A DNA stretch of 64,000 bases, from the NCBI GenBank assembly GCA_965644295.1, contig CBFFRP010000029.1, forward strand, positions 1 to 64,000, given 5' to 3'. The stretch comes from Paraphysomonas bandaiensis (lineage: Eukaryota > Chrysophyceae). The notes under the pieces were generated by a model that was not told the origin of the DNA, ran no database searches, and worked only from the letters and a program-made list of their open reading frames with translations. Both the position numbers and the translations under genes were made by a program. Below are positions 22,801 to 34,511 of this stretch, piece after piece. Every line of letters starts with the position of its first letter. Positions within the stretch are counted from its first letter, which is position 1.

Positions 22801-23442
22801 AGCGACTGTCGTCGGGATGAAACTCTCGGAAATAACGGAGCCAATGCTTGACTGAGACTAGCACAATCTCTCCGTGTTTCCAATCTACTTAATGGAAGAA
22901 TCAGAAGCTGCCGTGCTGAGTTCGCTCGTACCTCGTACCTAGTACATCATGAGTTGAGTGTGCAGGTACGATAGGTAGGTACTGCTATAGGTAGGTACGT
23001 CAGACACAGGTGGACGAATATGGGCAGGAGGGTAGGGGAAGAGTTCTGCCCCTATCTCATTGGTATACAGTGTATTCAGCAGAGTATTTTATGGTATTAC
23101 GCAACCACAATATGCTACAACAGTCATCAGAACTGACATGTGCTCTATAACTGTACAGAGAACTAGCTGTACGCATACTCTGTATATGTATGTATGTGCA
23201 TATATATGCAGCAGTGTGTAGGAGGTAGTTGTATAGTAGCACACTATGGTGATATAGAGAGAAAGCACGCCACTATCAACACATACATTACTGTACTCGT
23301 AAGACCGTTGCTACTATCAGGTTACAGTATATTCCTTTCCATTACACCACTACAGCTCATCTGATGTCTCTCCAGAACGTTTATCTCATTCGTTGATCGT
23401 GTTATGTGAACGGACTGGTCATACATATATAGATAGATATAC
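22801..23442. other. Intergenic, nothing certain
   Basis: No gene recognised. GGTAGGTACTGCTATAGGTAGGTACG lies near 22975 and GCAGCAGTG near 23208, weak forms of the motif seen upstream of other genes; the second is about 235 bp upstream of the proposed start at 23443. Confidence 0.35.
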
Positions 23443-26136
23443 ATGCAGCAACAGGCGAGATCAGCCGTTATATATAGTATCCGTTTCGTGATTAACTGGA
23501 TATCTTATCAGGGTAACTCATCGCGTGGACACAGACGGTTTCAGTCCGAGCCGCTCTATTCGTCCGAGTTTATGCAAGGTCACAACACACAATACACCTC
23601 ATACTATATGATACACCTCATACTATATGATACACCTCATACTATATGATACACCTCATACTATATGATACACCTCATACTATATGATACACCTCATACT
23701 ATATGATACATGTGATTATATAGTGAGATTCATGTCGTGCCTTCTGAGCCGCTATTTTCTTATATATAGGAACTTTTGATGATCTTGATTTGGATGTCAT
23801 TGGAGAGCATCACATGTTAAACGGTATGTATTCTATTGCTAGTGTGTACAGCGCTGAGATGATAGCAGTGGATGATTCTCTGGATATGTCTCTGGGATCT
23901 GGTTTGGATTTATCTCACACAGCTATTCTGGAAAATATGAAAGTAAGAGCTCTGCATATTTTACTGTAGCATGTAATATAACTTCTATGTAGTCCGATAG
24001 CACACATGAGGAAGAGGAAGGGAACTTAACTGGCCTCAAACACAACCGGAGTGTTGATCAGGAAGAACAGTATGGTCATTCGTATATGCGAAAGGTTGAT
24101 GTACATGTTACCAATAGGCTAATATAAAAGCATATGCATGTACGTAGGATTCTAATAGTCAAAAGATCAACTTTCCTCCTGCCAAGGCTCCGTCCACGGC
24201 CAAGCATCGGCGCGCACGATCTATGCCTGAAGTTGATATGAATATAATGGACCTTTTCCAGCCCGCCCCGCAAGCACACCCTCATCCTCCACTAAACCAC
24301 TCCTCTTCGGCCACTAGTAATGCGAGCTTCGACGCCATGCTACCGGCGTTAGGAAGGTAATTTTCTTTTCGGCTGCGATTCAATGGAAAGTCATTCAGTT
24401 TGCCGTATTTTCATAGCATGTCGATGGATAATGTCGACGTTTTTAAAGTTACATCAGAAGACTGGACAGAAGCGTGGAACCAGGTCGAGTTCGTTACATA
24501 TGTATCACCTGTGTGAATACAGTATGCAACTGCTCCTGTGAATTCACACGATAGGACTTTTTTCTTTCGTGTTTCATGTATGTTATGCATGTTTAGATTA
24601 AAGATGACGGAGTGACAGCCCCGAAATCTACAGGGAAGAATGGAAATTCATTTCCTGGGTTTTCGTCCTCTTCTTCTTCAGGGGAGTTCATGTCAACGGC
24701 TAACAATACTGTCATTCGACGCCTTCATGGAGACGGTATGACAACGGTACGTTGATGTCAGACCAGCAAGTATTGTCCGTATGTTATTTTAATAGATCGA
24801 ACAGGGCACCACGTCACCTGGCAGCCATGTCCACGAGCAGTCGCATTATGAGAAGACAGTGGCCACTGTGAGTACCCCTACGACTGATGTAGTTTTGTGT
24901 GATAGATGTGAGTAGGGCCCCCTTACATCCTGTATCCCGAATACGAAGGTGTCAAGTGACCCATTCATGAGCTTCCAGAATCCTGTTGCGGTGAGTTTCC
25001 GACTCTTGTCCTTCAACAATGGCCTATTGTATGATTATATTGTTCAGAATTTCTGTGCGTATACATTGCGTATATACTACCTGTATAGTTGTTTCATTGT
25101 GGAGATTTTCAAAAACGTAATGCTTATTGTTTAGACCACTTCGAGGAACCAGTCTGACCAAACACCATTCGACATTGCTTCAGCTGTCTACCACCCTGGG
25201 AAGCCGGCCAGTGATAGCAACTCCTCGGTGAGGTGCATCTTGTGATATATATCTGAGATAAGTGTGTATGTAGCTGTCTATTCCGAAGCATCGTCGTAGC
25301 AAAACAACTGGAACGGTAAGCTTATAATCGGATGCTGTTTCATTACGGTTTACAATTATAAACCCTGTCTTGCTACAGATATATAGTGATTTTCTTAATC
25401 AAGATACTCTTGACGGATCTCGTAATATTAAGGGTAGTGTCTCTCACGTGACTGGAATTTCAGATATGGGTATGTATGTGTGGTATTGTATACGCTATGA
25501 ACATCGAATTGTTATGTACACGTTTGCAGAATACCACCCCACCAAAGTACAGAGGTCTTTCGACACGACAAGCGATGATGTAAGTAGTCATGCGATATGC
25601 TAGTGTTTGCGCCGTGCTTAATAATAAACTGCTTGATATATAGGGTTTGGATCGCAAGGGTAACGCCCGTGGTCGTTACAGATGTGGTCGATGTGGTCAG
25701 CCAAAGGTATTACACCCCAGTCCGATTGTATGTGCATTTTTACATTCCCTACTTGTCTTTCAGGTCAATCATGAGTGCCCATATGTGGCAGAGACATCCA
25801 TGCGTTCTATAGCTACCCAGGCGGAAACTCAAATATACACATCAAAATCGCATCCGTTCAATACTGGTGTGAACTTATATGCATATGATTTAACGCGTTT
25901 GAAATTAATGTATAGAGCGAACGATTACTGTTGGAGGGCGCAAGGCACAGAAGGAACATGCGGATGCAAGAGTCGTGCCTCCTCAGCCATCTCGTGCTGC
26001 AACTTCTTCAAATGCGTCCAGTAAGGGAAGCAACGTAAAAGGATCGTCAAACGTACTAGAGATGGACAGATTCAAGGGAATTCGTATCTTACATCCATCT
26101 ATGATGCCGGGAGCTTCGAATAACTCCAGCGTATAG
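23443..26136 (+). CDS. Unrecognised 17-exon gene with a CX2CX6HXC zinc-knuckle-like motif
   Basis: I assembled 17 small exons in phase: 23443-23466, 23512-23578, 23770-23823, 23866-23942, 23993-24069, 24159-24356, 24417-24483, 24597-24746, 24796-24867, 24949-24990, 25135-25227, 25274-25315, 25379-25469, 25530-25579, 25644-25706, 25764-25866 and 25916-26136 (496 residues). The product is polar and low-complexity, rich in Ser, Asp and Pro, so it is probably nuclear or cytosolic and disordered. Two basic patches (GHRRFQSEP and KHRRARSMPE) look like phosphosites or localisation signals. Near residues 382-394, across an intron, RCGRCGQPKVNHECP has the CX2CX6HXC spacing of a small zinc-binding motif. 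I recognise no family. The first exon is the weakest part; the acceptors at 23866 and 24159 were chosen by frame. Exon density is far above the neighbours. Confidence 0.68.
23593..23706. repeat. 19-bp minisatellite, six copies, inside an intron
   Basis: Six perfect tandem copies of TACACCTCATACTATATGA fill 114 bp of the second intron (23579-23769) of the 17-exon gene. Array length explains why this intron is about four times longer than its neighbours. Perfect copies suggest recent expansion and likely length polymorphism. Confidence 0.93.
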
Positions 26137-26699
26137 AATGATGCAATATTAGTTGTTGTGTATTGAATGCTATACGCATTTTGATATCCATACTGCGTGT
26201 GTACGATATTAGTGATATTGGGTATGAAACTATTATTGCTTTGAAGCTTTGGTACTCATCTGTTTTGGGGTTACATTGATGACTTAAAATGAGAGTGTTG
26301 TTTTACTAGTAGTTATCTGAATAGTAATACAGTGTTCTGTCGCTGTTCAAGATTTTTTTTACTGTCTATGTTCTTTTGAGTACTTTTCTGGCTATAGTTT
26401 TTCGCCAGCTATGATTCCGCAAGATTTGATTTCTGTTTATATGAGACTTTAACTGCCGTAGGAGATGTACAAAGGGTGTCAACATATGCTCCTCAGTCTT
26501 ATCAATGGACTCACTTCAAGCTCGCCAAAATATGCATTTACTTTGTATTAAAGCTTACTCTGTCACTCAAAAGACATAGAAGCTGTAGTTTTTCCACTGA
26601 CAATACGCACAACACATTTTTTAATAGCTACAGCATCGTCACATAAATTTTTTATCATAATGGTAAGAATGATGCGTTGCATCAAGTTCTCGCAGTAAA
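26137..26699. other. Convergent 3' region
   Basis: The region lies between the ends of the 17-exon gene (+) and the acyltransferase (-). It is AT-rich with no reading frame of note and should hold both 3' UTRs and polyadenylation sites. Confidence 0.4.
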
Positions 26700-28122
26700 T
26701 TACTCAACAAATAGCTTCTTATCCAATCGAACATGCTGGTCGGTTTTGGGATTGCTCATGTACAAAGTGAGGGAAGATTTCTCCGAATATTTTTCATTTT
26801 CAAATACAATCGAAAACAACGCAGTAGTCAATGTGTATCCTGAATCACTTTCTTCTTCCGAGGTAGCTGTACGATATATTGGCCACTCCTCGTCCTTTGT
26901 ATCCCCAAGTACAGTTAAAATGTCCTGCACACATTGAGGCGGGGGAAGTTCCGCTGCCCTCGCTATCCGGTGAGCAGATGAATCTGATGGGTCTTGCTCC
27001 ACATCAAGGAAGAGATAGGAGTTCGCATGAAACAGTGATGTTGCAGTCTCCACGTCGAGTGATTGCTCAATACGAGTCACAACATAGAGACTTGCCTTGT
27101 CTTTTTCATGCACACCAGGGGCAACTTCGACATTCACCAGGCGTTGTTCATGCTTAGACGCAAAGTTAAAAGAATGTCCAGTAGCTTGGTTAGGAATAGT
27201 GACACGAGAAATAGCATCATCGATATCAACAGCTCCAACCAAATGCCGGGAGATAAAGTTTCTACCGAGGCCCCCGTAGAGACATTCCACTGGATAGAGG
27301 CCATTCATTGTTCCCACGACCCCATGTTCGTTCCAAAAAAATGCGTCAGTGGGAAGCTCTCCTGCATATACGAAAGAGGTATAACGAATATTTTCACGGA
27401 CACCTTCTCCCTCCATATGTGCTGTTATTAACCACGACTCATCACGACTTTCCCAACCTCCATCCTCATTATGACCAATCACAATCTCATTCACACCATC
27501 TGCGGTAGACCCACTCAGAGCGTTCATTAAGTAGTCCGAGCAGTGTTCAACTTCAGGTTTTTCCTTGATGGTATCTCCTCGAAGGTGCTGAGAAGCTTTC
27601 TTGAAAGTTTTGAGCTCATTGCGAACATTCAATACGAAGAGAGTTTCAAAGTTGACGCCAGACCCATACGCCATACCTTCAAGTTCCGATACATACTCAG
27701 GAAACGTATTGTTGGCTGTAGTTAGCATCGCATCGTATGCGGCCTGTCCTTCCGGTGTGGAGGAGACCCACTGCACCAGCTGCATCACAGATTCAGAGCG
27801 CCTCAGACGATAGAGGATTGAGCTCCGTGTCGTGTATCCAATTTGCTGTCCCACCTACACACACCTTCACACACATCCATATATAGAGACATACATATAC
27901 ACATATATAGAGACATATGGACATATACGGACCATATAGAGCGATATACATATGACCCATAGGGGGGTGTAGGGGGGTATGTGTGTGTGTATGTGTAGAG
28001 GGTCTCACCGAGAAGTGGTCTCCGTGCACGAAGAGAGAGGGAAGAATACCAGTAGACAGAGGAGGGGACACCTGCCCGCTCACTGATGCTATGAGACACA
28101 CGTATGCGAGACTAATCAACAT
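26700..28122 (-). CDS. Secreted C45-type (isopenicillin N acyltransferase-like) Ntn hydrolase
   Basis: Two exons (28009-28122 and 26700-27854) join in phase to 422 residues. Exon 1 encodes a signal peptide ending near SVSG (residue 16). The body fits the acyl-CoA:6-aminopenicillanic acid acyltransferase-like family, whose members use an N-terminal cysteine exposed by self-cleavage to make or break amides. Visible marks are EHCSDYLM with the candidate nucleophile C143, the GHNEDGGW motif at about 165-172 (NxDW-like in the family), and the FFWNEHGVVGTMNGL stretch. The residue before the cysteine is histidine rather than the usual glycine. The 154-bp intron is rich in TG and TATATG repeats. The bottom codon of exon 2 is GTG, which only makes sense as an internal codon. 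Substrate unknown; lysosomal or extracellular site inferred from the signal. Confidence 0.82.
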
Positions 28123-28639
28123 GTTTATAGTGTTATGGGGCTCTAGTATTATATATGTGTATGTTAGATGTGTGTAGAGGGCTGCTAGATGCCAAGATGC
28201 AACCATACACATACATACACATACATACACATACATACAGCTGTACACACTATGTGTGTTCTGCTGTACCATATGACCGTCTACAACATATGATAAAATA
28301 CAGTAGAACCATACAGATACTGCTGTACATACTGCTGTATACTGCTCCTGAAGTATCCCTATTTTTTATACTATGTGTGTTTTTTTCAAAAAATACAGTT
28401 TTTCAGAATTCTTTGTGCTGTATTTTGCATTGCAGTGGGATGTACGGGAGGTGGACACTGCATATGGATATGAATAGAGAGCGGAGTCCATCCAATGAAC
28501 AGCCACATCTTTACGATAGGAATCTATTGATAGTAATCTTGTTCATAATGATGCAGGAAAATGAGTCTGACATGGACCACCTCCCAATAGACATGCCCGA
28601 AAGGTTGCGGCCACTGACATCTTCATGAAGGTTAGACCA
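28123..28639. promoter_or_regulatory. Upstream region with clustered TACTGCTGTA motifs and microsatellites
   Basis: Upstream of the acyltransferase: CATACA repeats at about 28205-28240, CTGCTGTAC at 28261-28269, ATACTGCTGTAC at 28317-28328 and ACTGCTGTATACTGCTCC at about 28331-28348. A 62-codon frame at 28440-28628 on the plus strand begins with an ATG 90 bp after the last motif and might be the start of an unrecognised gene, but I found no convincing downstream exons. Confidence 0.35.
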
Positions 28640-29060
28640 TTAACTATCTTATCGCAGTCTAAAGGGATGTCTGTTGACTGTGCAGGAGAAGACATGGTAT
28701 TGCAGGGAAGTCATAGGGCCAGATTGCCCATGGTCTGATCAATTGACTACAAGAAGAGGGCTTATTAGACGATATGGTCTCTATCGCAACATTTTAGAAG
28801 GAATTTGAAAACACATGAGAAAACTGGCAGTGTTCTAGAGAGAGATAAACCACTGGGGTGCGATACTGAAGAGGCTAACGACCTGTTGTCAACTCTATCG
28901 AAGAGATTCCTTGGAAGTGTCCAAGTCAGAGCTGCGTGAACTGCTCTCGGGATCGTTCAAAGCAACAGCAAGGAAGAGGGGGAAAGTGAACCCAGAATTT
29001 GAATTGGTTAATTGGAGAACAGTTAACAAGTTTGTGAAATGAAAAGGACTAAACAGAGGC
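28640..29060 (+). other. Decayed coding-like sequence, family unknown
   Basis: Plus-strand pieces in shifting frames look protein-like, notably DSLEVSKSELRELL continuing to GKVNPEFELVNWRTVNKFVK before a TGA at about 29040. An overlapping frame before it reads TEEANDLLSTLSKRF. Mixed frames and stops suggest a dead gene or an element fragment. I recognise no domain. Confidence 0.25.
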
Positions 29061-30033
29061 CAGTGATAAGGAATGCCAATGCCCATTAGTTGAAGCATAT
29101 ATAATTTGGAAAGTATACGAGGCTTCTTGTTGTCGTTCGCATCATCAACAAATTGAGTGCACTGGCTCAAATGTTTTTGTATGATAAGACGTACACAATC
29201 CTGATAAGCACTACTACTCTTGGAGAACTAGATGCCATTTACCTTCAGCAACAGGTGCGGCATATGAATTCTCCAGTACTATTCTTGAAGTGTTGCCAAG
29301 TCCTGGCTATTAAGGTAGATCGCTTGCACTGACATCATTATGATCTACCACGCACACAAAGGATGGAAGCCCTGTTTGATGAGCTGATTTTGAAAGTTCA
29401 GACATCATTGTTTCTTCCCTCTAATTGTGTAATTTAATCATATCACATATCATATACAAATGATGGTCAATATTCAATATCATGATTAATTATTAAGATA
29501 GAAGAAAGCTTATGTTTTAAAAAGTCAATACTTATGAACGACTTTCTGTTGATCCCAATTCAGGTCAAAAATAGGGATAATTACTTTTCGCCACACTTGT
29601 TCACGAACTTCTAAATTGTACATTATTTGTGATGAACGAAACTTTATCTACAAGAATCGAAGTATTCTTGTCGGATTTCTTTAAATCATACACGTCGTTT
29701 AATGTACAGTAAAATGACTGTGACTTCTATGTACATTCCCAATCAAGTCCTAAACGATAAACTACTACGTAGAATTCAGCGAGCATGTAAGTAGTAAGTA
29801 GCATACAATGGCCAAAATAAATACATAAAACTATCCACTAATGACGCCACAAATATATGTATAACCGCAGAAATTATTATAGAGGTTGTACGACACAGGA
29901 CACAGCAATGAAGATATTCAAGTAAATTGAATATTTCATTTTACCCACACCACACATATGCCAAGTATGCGCTTCTTGATATGTGATATACACTCGTATT
30001 CCTAGCCAAAAGAGAGGAGTTGTAATTAATATA
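29061..30033. other. Intergenic, nothing seen
   Basis: AT-rich sequence between the decayed stretch and the lipase stop codon. No frame, repeat or motif could be supported. Confidence 0.4.
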
Positions 30034-31028
30034 TTACAGCTCACAGTCGATCCAGTTCGTAGTAAAGCTGAAGTCCAAATAGTCCAAATGATTTACTGCA
30101 GGATACACATAGCAACCGTTAACCAAACACATCAAAATATAAATTTATAGTGAAAAAAACATCCACACTAGAAATATAAAGTATGTACTAAAGAGAAGCA
30201 CACTCATGATACAAGAAAGAAATACTTACAAACATCTAGGGAAACGGTATACTGATTAGCGCAGGTCTCGTCTTCCCCTTCAATCGAGCATAGCTTCCAG
30301 TCGTTCTTGTCCTTCTCATAAAACACTTCGTACGCCATATGATGGAACCCCATATTTTGTGGAAACATACGAGGTACTGGATCTTTACGGTGGACCACAC
30401 GGAATGTTCCGGGAACAGTTTCAATGTACCACTTCTCAAAGGCTTCGTCCCCCACACGTGGCATACCGTAGGTGTATGCAGTTGTCATCGTCGCAGCAAT
30501 GCCCTTATAACTGAGGTCTGCCGCACAGTGAGATGCCAATGCAGCACCTAAGCTATGCCCCGTACAGGTGACTGTTGCTGATGGGTGTTCGCTTAAATAG
30601 GCAGAAGTTAAATTCCAAACTTGATCAGACACAGACAAATATGTCTTGTAGAATCCCTCATGAACATTGCATCCATCACAATAGGGATAGTCCATTTTGA
30701 GAAAGTCAAGATCATCAATCCACTCCTGAATGTCAAACGGATTGGTGCCAGAGAAGGCAATAATAATCTCATTATCATCTGGATAGTAACCCACATATCC
30801 AACCCCATCTCTGGAACTCGAAAACACAGTGGCATCTACACCTGGATACTTCTGACATGCTTTACACGTCCACTCCTCGACACCAGACTTTTTAAATCTC
30901 GGATCAGCGCAGTATGCAGCACCACTGAAGTATACATACTTCTCAGCTACACTTAACTCATAATTCGAATCATAAGCACACGAAGCACTCTGAACCAGAG
31001 CAACCGCTCCTATGATTAACCAATACAT
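30034..31028 (-). CDS. Secreted class 3 (fungal-type) lipase
   Basis: Two exons (30230-31028 and 30034-30095) join in phase to 286 residues, the typical length of class 3 triacylglycerol or feruloyl-esterase-type lipases. A signal peptide ends near ALVQSASC. The nucleophile elbow is GHSLGAALA (Ser159), the likely acid is the Asp in HRKDPVPRMFP (D216), and the likely base is one of the two histidines in FHHMAYE (229-230). The oxyanion-side motif IIAFSGT is also present. Six or more cysteines fit a disulfide-bonded extracellular enzyme that cleaves acylglycerol or other ester bonds. The second exon adds only about 20 residues (ending WIDCEL). The start is the ATG at 31028; the codon two triplets upstream is GTG. 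It is divergent from the DUF389 gene. Confidence 0.88.
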
Positions 31029-31543
31029 CCACACACTAACAATGTCGTGGGGGGATAATTATTCGACCAACTCTAGATCAGATGATAATATTTTGTTTAT
31101 AGCGTTTAATGACACTCACTGTGATATACATATATACATATACATTACACTGGCCGTACTGCTGCATATGAAGGCTACTCAAGTCACTGTAGTACACATA
31201 TACAACAGTATAGAAACTACACATCCCTCATATGTTGCATGTCATGGTATGGTATGCCGGTATGCCATATGCAGTGGTGTACATCCAGCAACCTCACCGT
31301 ACGACCGCTTCGTACACATGTTTTTTCCCTACTACATGCACTGGAGTAGAAGTGAGGCCCAAGACGTCAGTGAATATCTAGATGTGCATGTGCATGACTT
31401 GGTATGATGGATATCATTAGCAGAGTATGTATATATGTATGTGTGTGTGGGTATATATACATATACATACATCGCTGATCTATTAACACATTGCATAACA
31501 CACATAAAGAAGCCCCTCAAGGTCCTCGTGGTTCAATCAGAGG
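31029..31543. promoter_or_regulatory. Divergent intergenic region, lipase/DUF389
   Basis: 515 bp between opposing start codons. It holds GTACTGCTGCATATG at 31156-31170, TATATACATATACAT runs at about 31125-31148, and a second microsatellite tract at about 31425-31470. No gene is visible; the 131-codon frame at 31012-31407 starts on the wrong side of the lipase start and has no splice partner. Confidence 0.3.
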
Positions 31544-33865
31544 ATGCCGTTCAATCTCATTATCATCATGGCCCCTAAAATCGCTCTTTTAAACAGCGAT
31601 GGCGAGATAATAGTCCAGAGGAAGTACTTCACTAATGATGCCTATGCTAAGCTCATAGGGAGCGCTGGTAGCATAGATACGGGCACAACAGATACGCTCA
31701 TGTCAATGGACACCAATTCATCGTAAGAGAGTGTGTGTATGACTATATGTGTATGTATGACTGTGTATGCGTACAGGAGGAGTCTTATGAAGACATGTGA
31801 CTCCACTAAAACCATTAGACGGAATGATAGAGTGCCTTCATTTGTAGAAGATGATTTTAAGGGCATTAAGATCACAGAACAGGATCAAGAAGATGAAAAT
31901 GAAGAACCGAAGCCTTCTAAGAGTGACGAGAATATTCAACCGATTAAAGAGTCTGATCGATCTGCATCAGAAATGGTGCAAGATGGTGTGGATGAGCCAT
32001 CCGACGGGATCGTACATGAGATTAATGTGGAGAGCTATCTGATGCAAACTCTTGATACTCTTTATAAACAGGACTACATATGCACGGTACCTACGATTGT
32101 CACTGACCAAGGTGGGAACTCTCTTCAAGTTATGTTCGTGTGTGAGAAAGGAGTTGATGTGGACATGGTAATGGCCCATCTTGGTCATATTGGCGTTGGT
32201 TCTCTAGTTGGAAACGTTGACATCCTTCCCCTAGAAAGTTGTAAGTTCTATAAACGCCCAGTAGATACGGCTAAAACCGAGGAAGCCAAGCGAGATGCGC
32301 AAAGTGATTCTGTAGACTCCGAGGATGAAAAGGAGAAGGAAGAAAAGGCGGCAGAAGCGGAGAAGGAGAAAAAGCTATTTATGGAAGCCGCAAGTCAAAT
32401 TCGAGTTGAGCAGATTGTTGAGCAGATTCATGTACGTTTCTATTTGTATACAAGTATATATCGCCTTTGTGAGATGCATGGTGTGATACATCGAAGCTAC
32501 TATTATGTTATATATGGTTGACAATTTATTTTGTTTTCAGTCGTCAGCTACCTTTTCCTTCGACTATTTGTCATTATTACTAATCGCGTCTACCATTTCG
32601 GGTATTGGTCTTGCTACGAATAACACCGTAGCAATCGTCGCTAGTATGCTTGTATCTCCCATTATGGGACCAGTAATGGCCTTAACTTTCGGTACTGTCA
32701 TTAACGATCGATCTTTGACTCTTCTTGGTCTCAAGAGTGAATTAGTCTCGTTATTGTTGTGTGTAGTAGTAGGGTTCATTATAGGAATCATCTCGATTTT
32801 CATTGGTACAGCCGGACTTTGGCCAACTGATGAGGTCTATCCATGTGTATGTTTGTGTATATGCTGTAGAGTGGTGTAATTTCTTTATTAATTCACTGTT
32901 TAATGTTTTTGTTGGTCATGTAGATGAAAGGTCGTGGTCTTGTTGATGGACTGGCTATAGGTTTTGCTATTGCTATTCCTTCTGGAATTGGTGTGGCTCT
33001 GTCAATGCTTGGCAACAATACGTCTTCCTTGGTCGGGGTTGCTATATCTGCCTCCCTGCTACCCCCAGCTGTCAATTGTGGACTGGCTTTTGCCTATGCT
33101 GCTATGGGATTCGAATTCGATCCTAATGCGCGTGAAGACGATGACAACTTCGATTACACAACCCCTTCTAGTTTTGTTGATATGGGGGGAATATCGCTCG
33201 CACTTACTGTCGTTAACATAGGTGCGATTTATGTATCTGGCCTGCTTATGTTCAAGATAAAGGAAGTTGCTCCTATCAAAAATAAAACGGCTTTCTGGCA
33301 GAGAGATATCAAGGTACAGTAATTGGTTAGTTGTTTACCGTCATGAGTAATTATTTCTATGATTGTCTAGGTCTCCCGCCGCATCAATACTGCAATTCAC
33401 AAGCATCAGCAGCAAAACTACTATCGCACTCCTGGCAACCTTGATAGCGCAGTTATTGAGAATATTAAACTTCACCCAGAATTACGCCAGGAACTTCGAC
33501 AACTCCGGCGTGCCAATAGTGTTGATCTTCTCTCTTCTTCTACCGTGGGATCACCGGACAAGCCATCAGAGCGACCAAACCTCATGGATGTGTTTCGTCA
33601 GTTGGATGACGTAGATGATGGTATTAACATGAGAAACTTCAGCAGCAGTACCGTTCCTCCCCCAGATAATGCATTCCGACCACGTCCGGTTGCACCTGCT
33701 GATAGCGATGGTACAGGAACGTTAGATAGAGTCCGTGCTAAAAACCCCAGGAGGCACACACCTACTCCTCCGGCAGCGAAAGAGCTTCAGGATATAAAGG
33801 CACGATTCAGAGCGCAGGGGAGGGCAGTCAGTGTCAAATCTCTAGTAAAACCATCGAAACTGTAG
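31544..33865 (+). CDS. DUF389 multi-pass membrane protein
   Basis: Five exons (31544-31722, 31777-32431, 32541-32834, 32924-33313, 33371-33865) join in phase to 670 residues. Residues 1-278 are soluble, acidic and coiled near their end (EKEEKAAEAEKEKKL). Exons 3 and 4 carry the DUF389 membrane core: SGIGLATNNTVAIVASMLVSPIMGPV, several further hydrophobic helices, GLVDGLAIGFAIAIPSGIG and LVGVAISASLLPPAVNCGLA, which match the conserved prolines and glycines of this family. The tail (from about 507) is polar and Arg/Ser/Pro-rich. DUF389 proteins are widespread in bacteria and occur patchily in eukaryotes; their function is unknown. The long N- and C-terminal extensions are unlike typical bacterial members. 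All introns fall at the edges of membrane segments. Confidence 0.88.
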
Positions 33866-34511
33866 CACACTACAGACAATTTCTACACGCCTTTTATTCG
33901 TTACACCGGAAAGCTGTTTGGGAATATACTTGGAAGTGTGCTTTTATAAAAATATTTTCGTTATATTTGATGGCATGTCGTATTGCCATATAGTCTTGTA
34001 GTATTATTGGATTACACACTAAATGTTCACGATACCATGGGTATTCATGAAATGTCTATCAGCTGCTGATATTGCACAGAGTATTTGTATTTGTTGGAAT
34101 CCTTGATTTCGTTACACAGTTGTGTTTTTTCCATGGACAATGAACTGTAATAAATTTATACAACGACGTATATAATTAAAATCGGATTGCCCGAGCGATG
34201 TTAGTACGAAGTAGAGATAATTGGATTGATAGCTTCTTAAAACGCAAGGTCCGTGTAGATAGCATGTGTGGGACTAAAACACACTCATCTGGGAGTTAAT
34301 AGAGGTGAATGGGTTAATGGTAGTAAAAAGTTCTGAAACGTTTTATTTGGGAGAATTAAAGTGCATCTCGAGTATTAAACATGAGAGTCAAAAAATTATA
34401 AAAGAACACTAGTCTAATATATATATATATTATGTTGCCATTCAGCTCAAATCAGCGTGTTTGTGGTTTGTGGTTAGTGGACTTCTGAAATATTATATGA
34501 GATATATTATT
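33866..34511. other. Intergenic, nothing seen
   Basis: AT-rich sequence downstream of the DUF389 gene with a short TA run at about 34419-34430. No gene, RNA or repeat supported. Confidence 0.4.

Noticed and set aside
23593-23706. CRISPR-like array
   Set aside because: Units are contiguous with no spacers, and the DNA is eukaryotic; it is a minisatellite.
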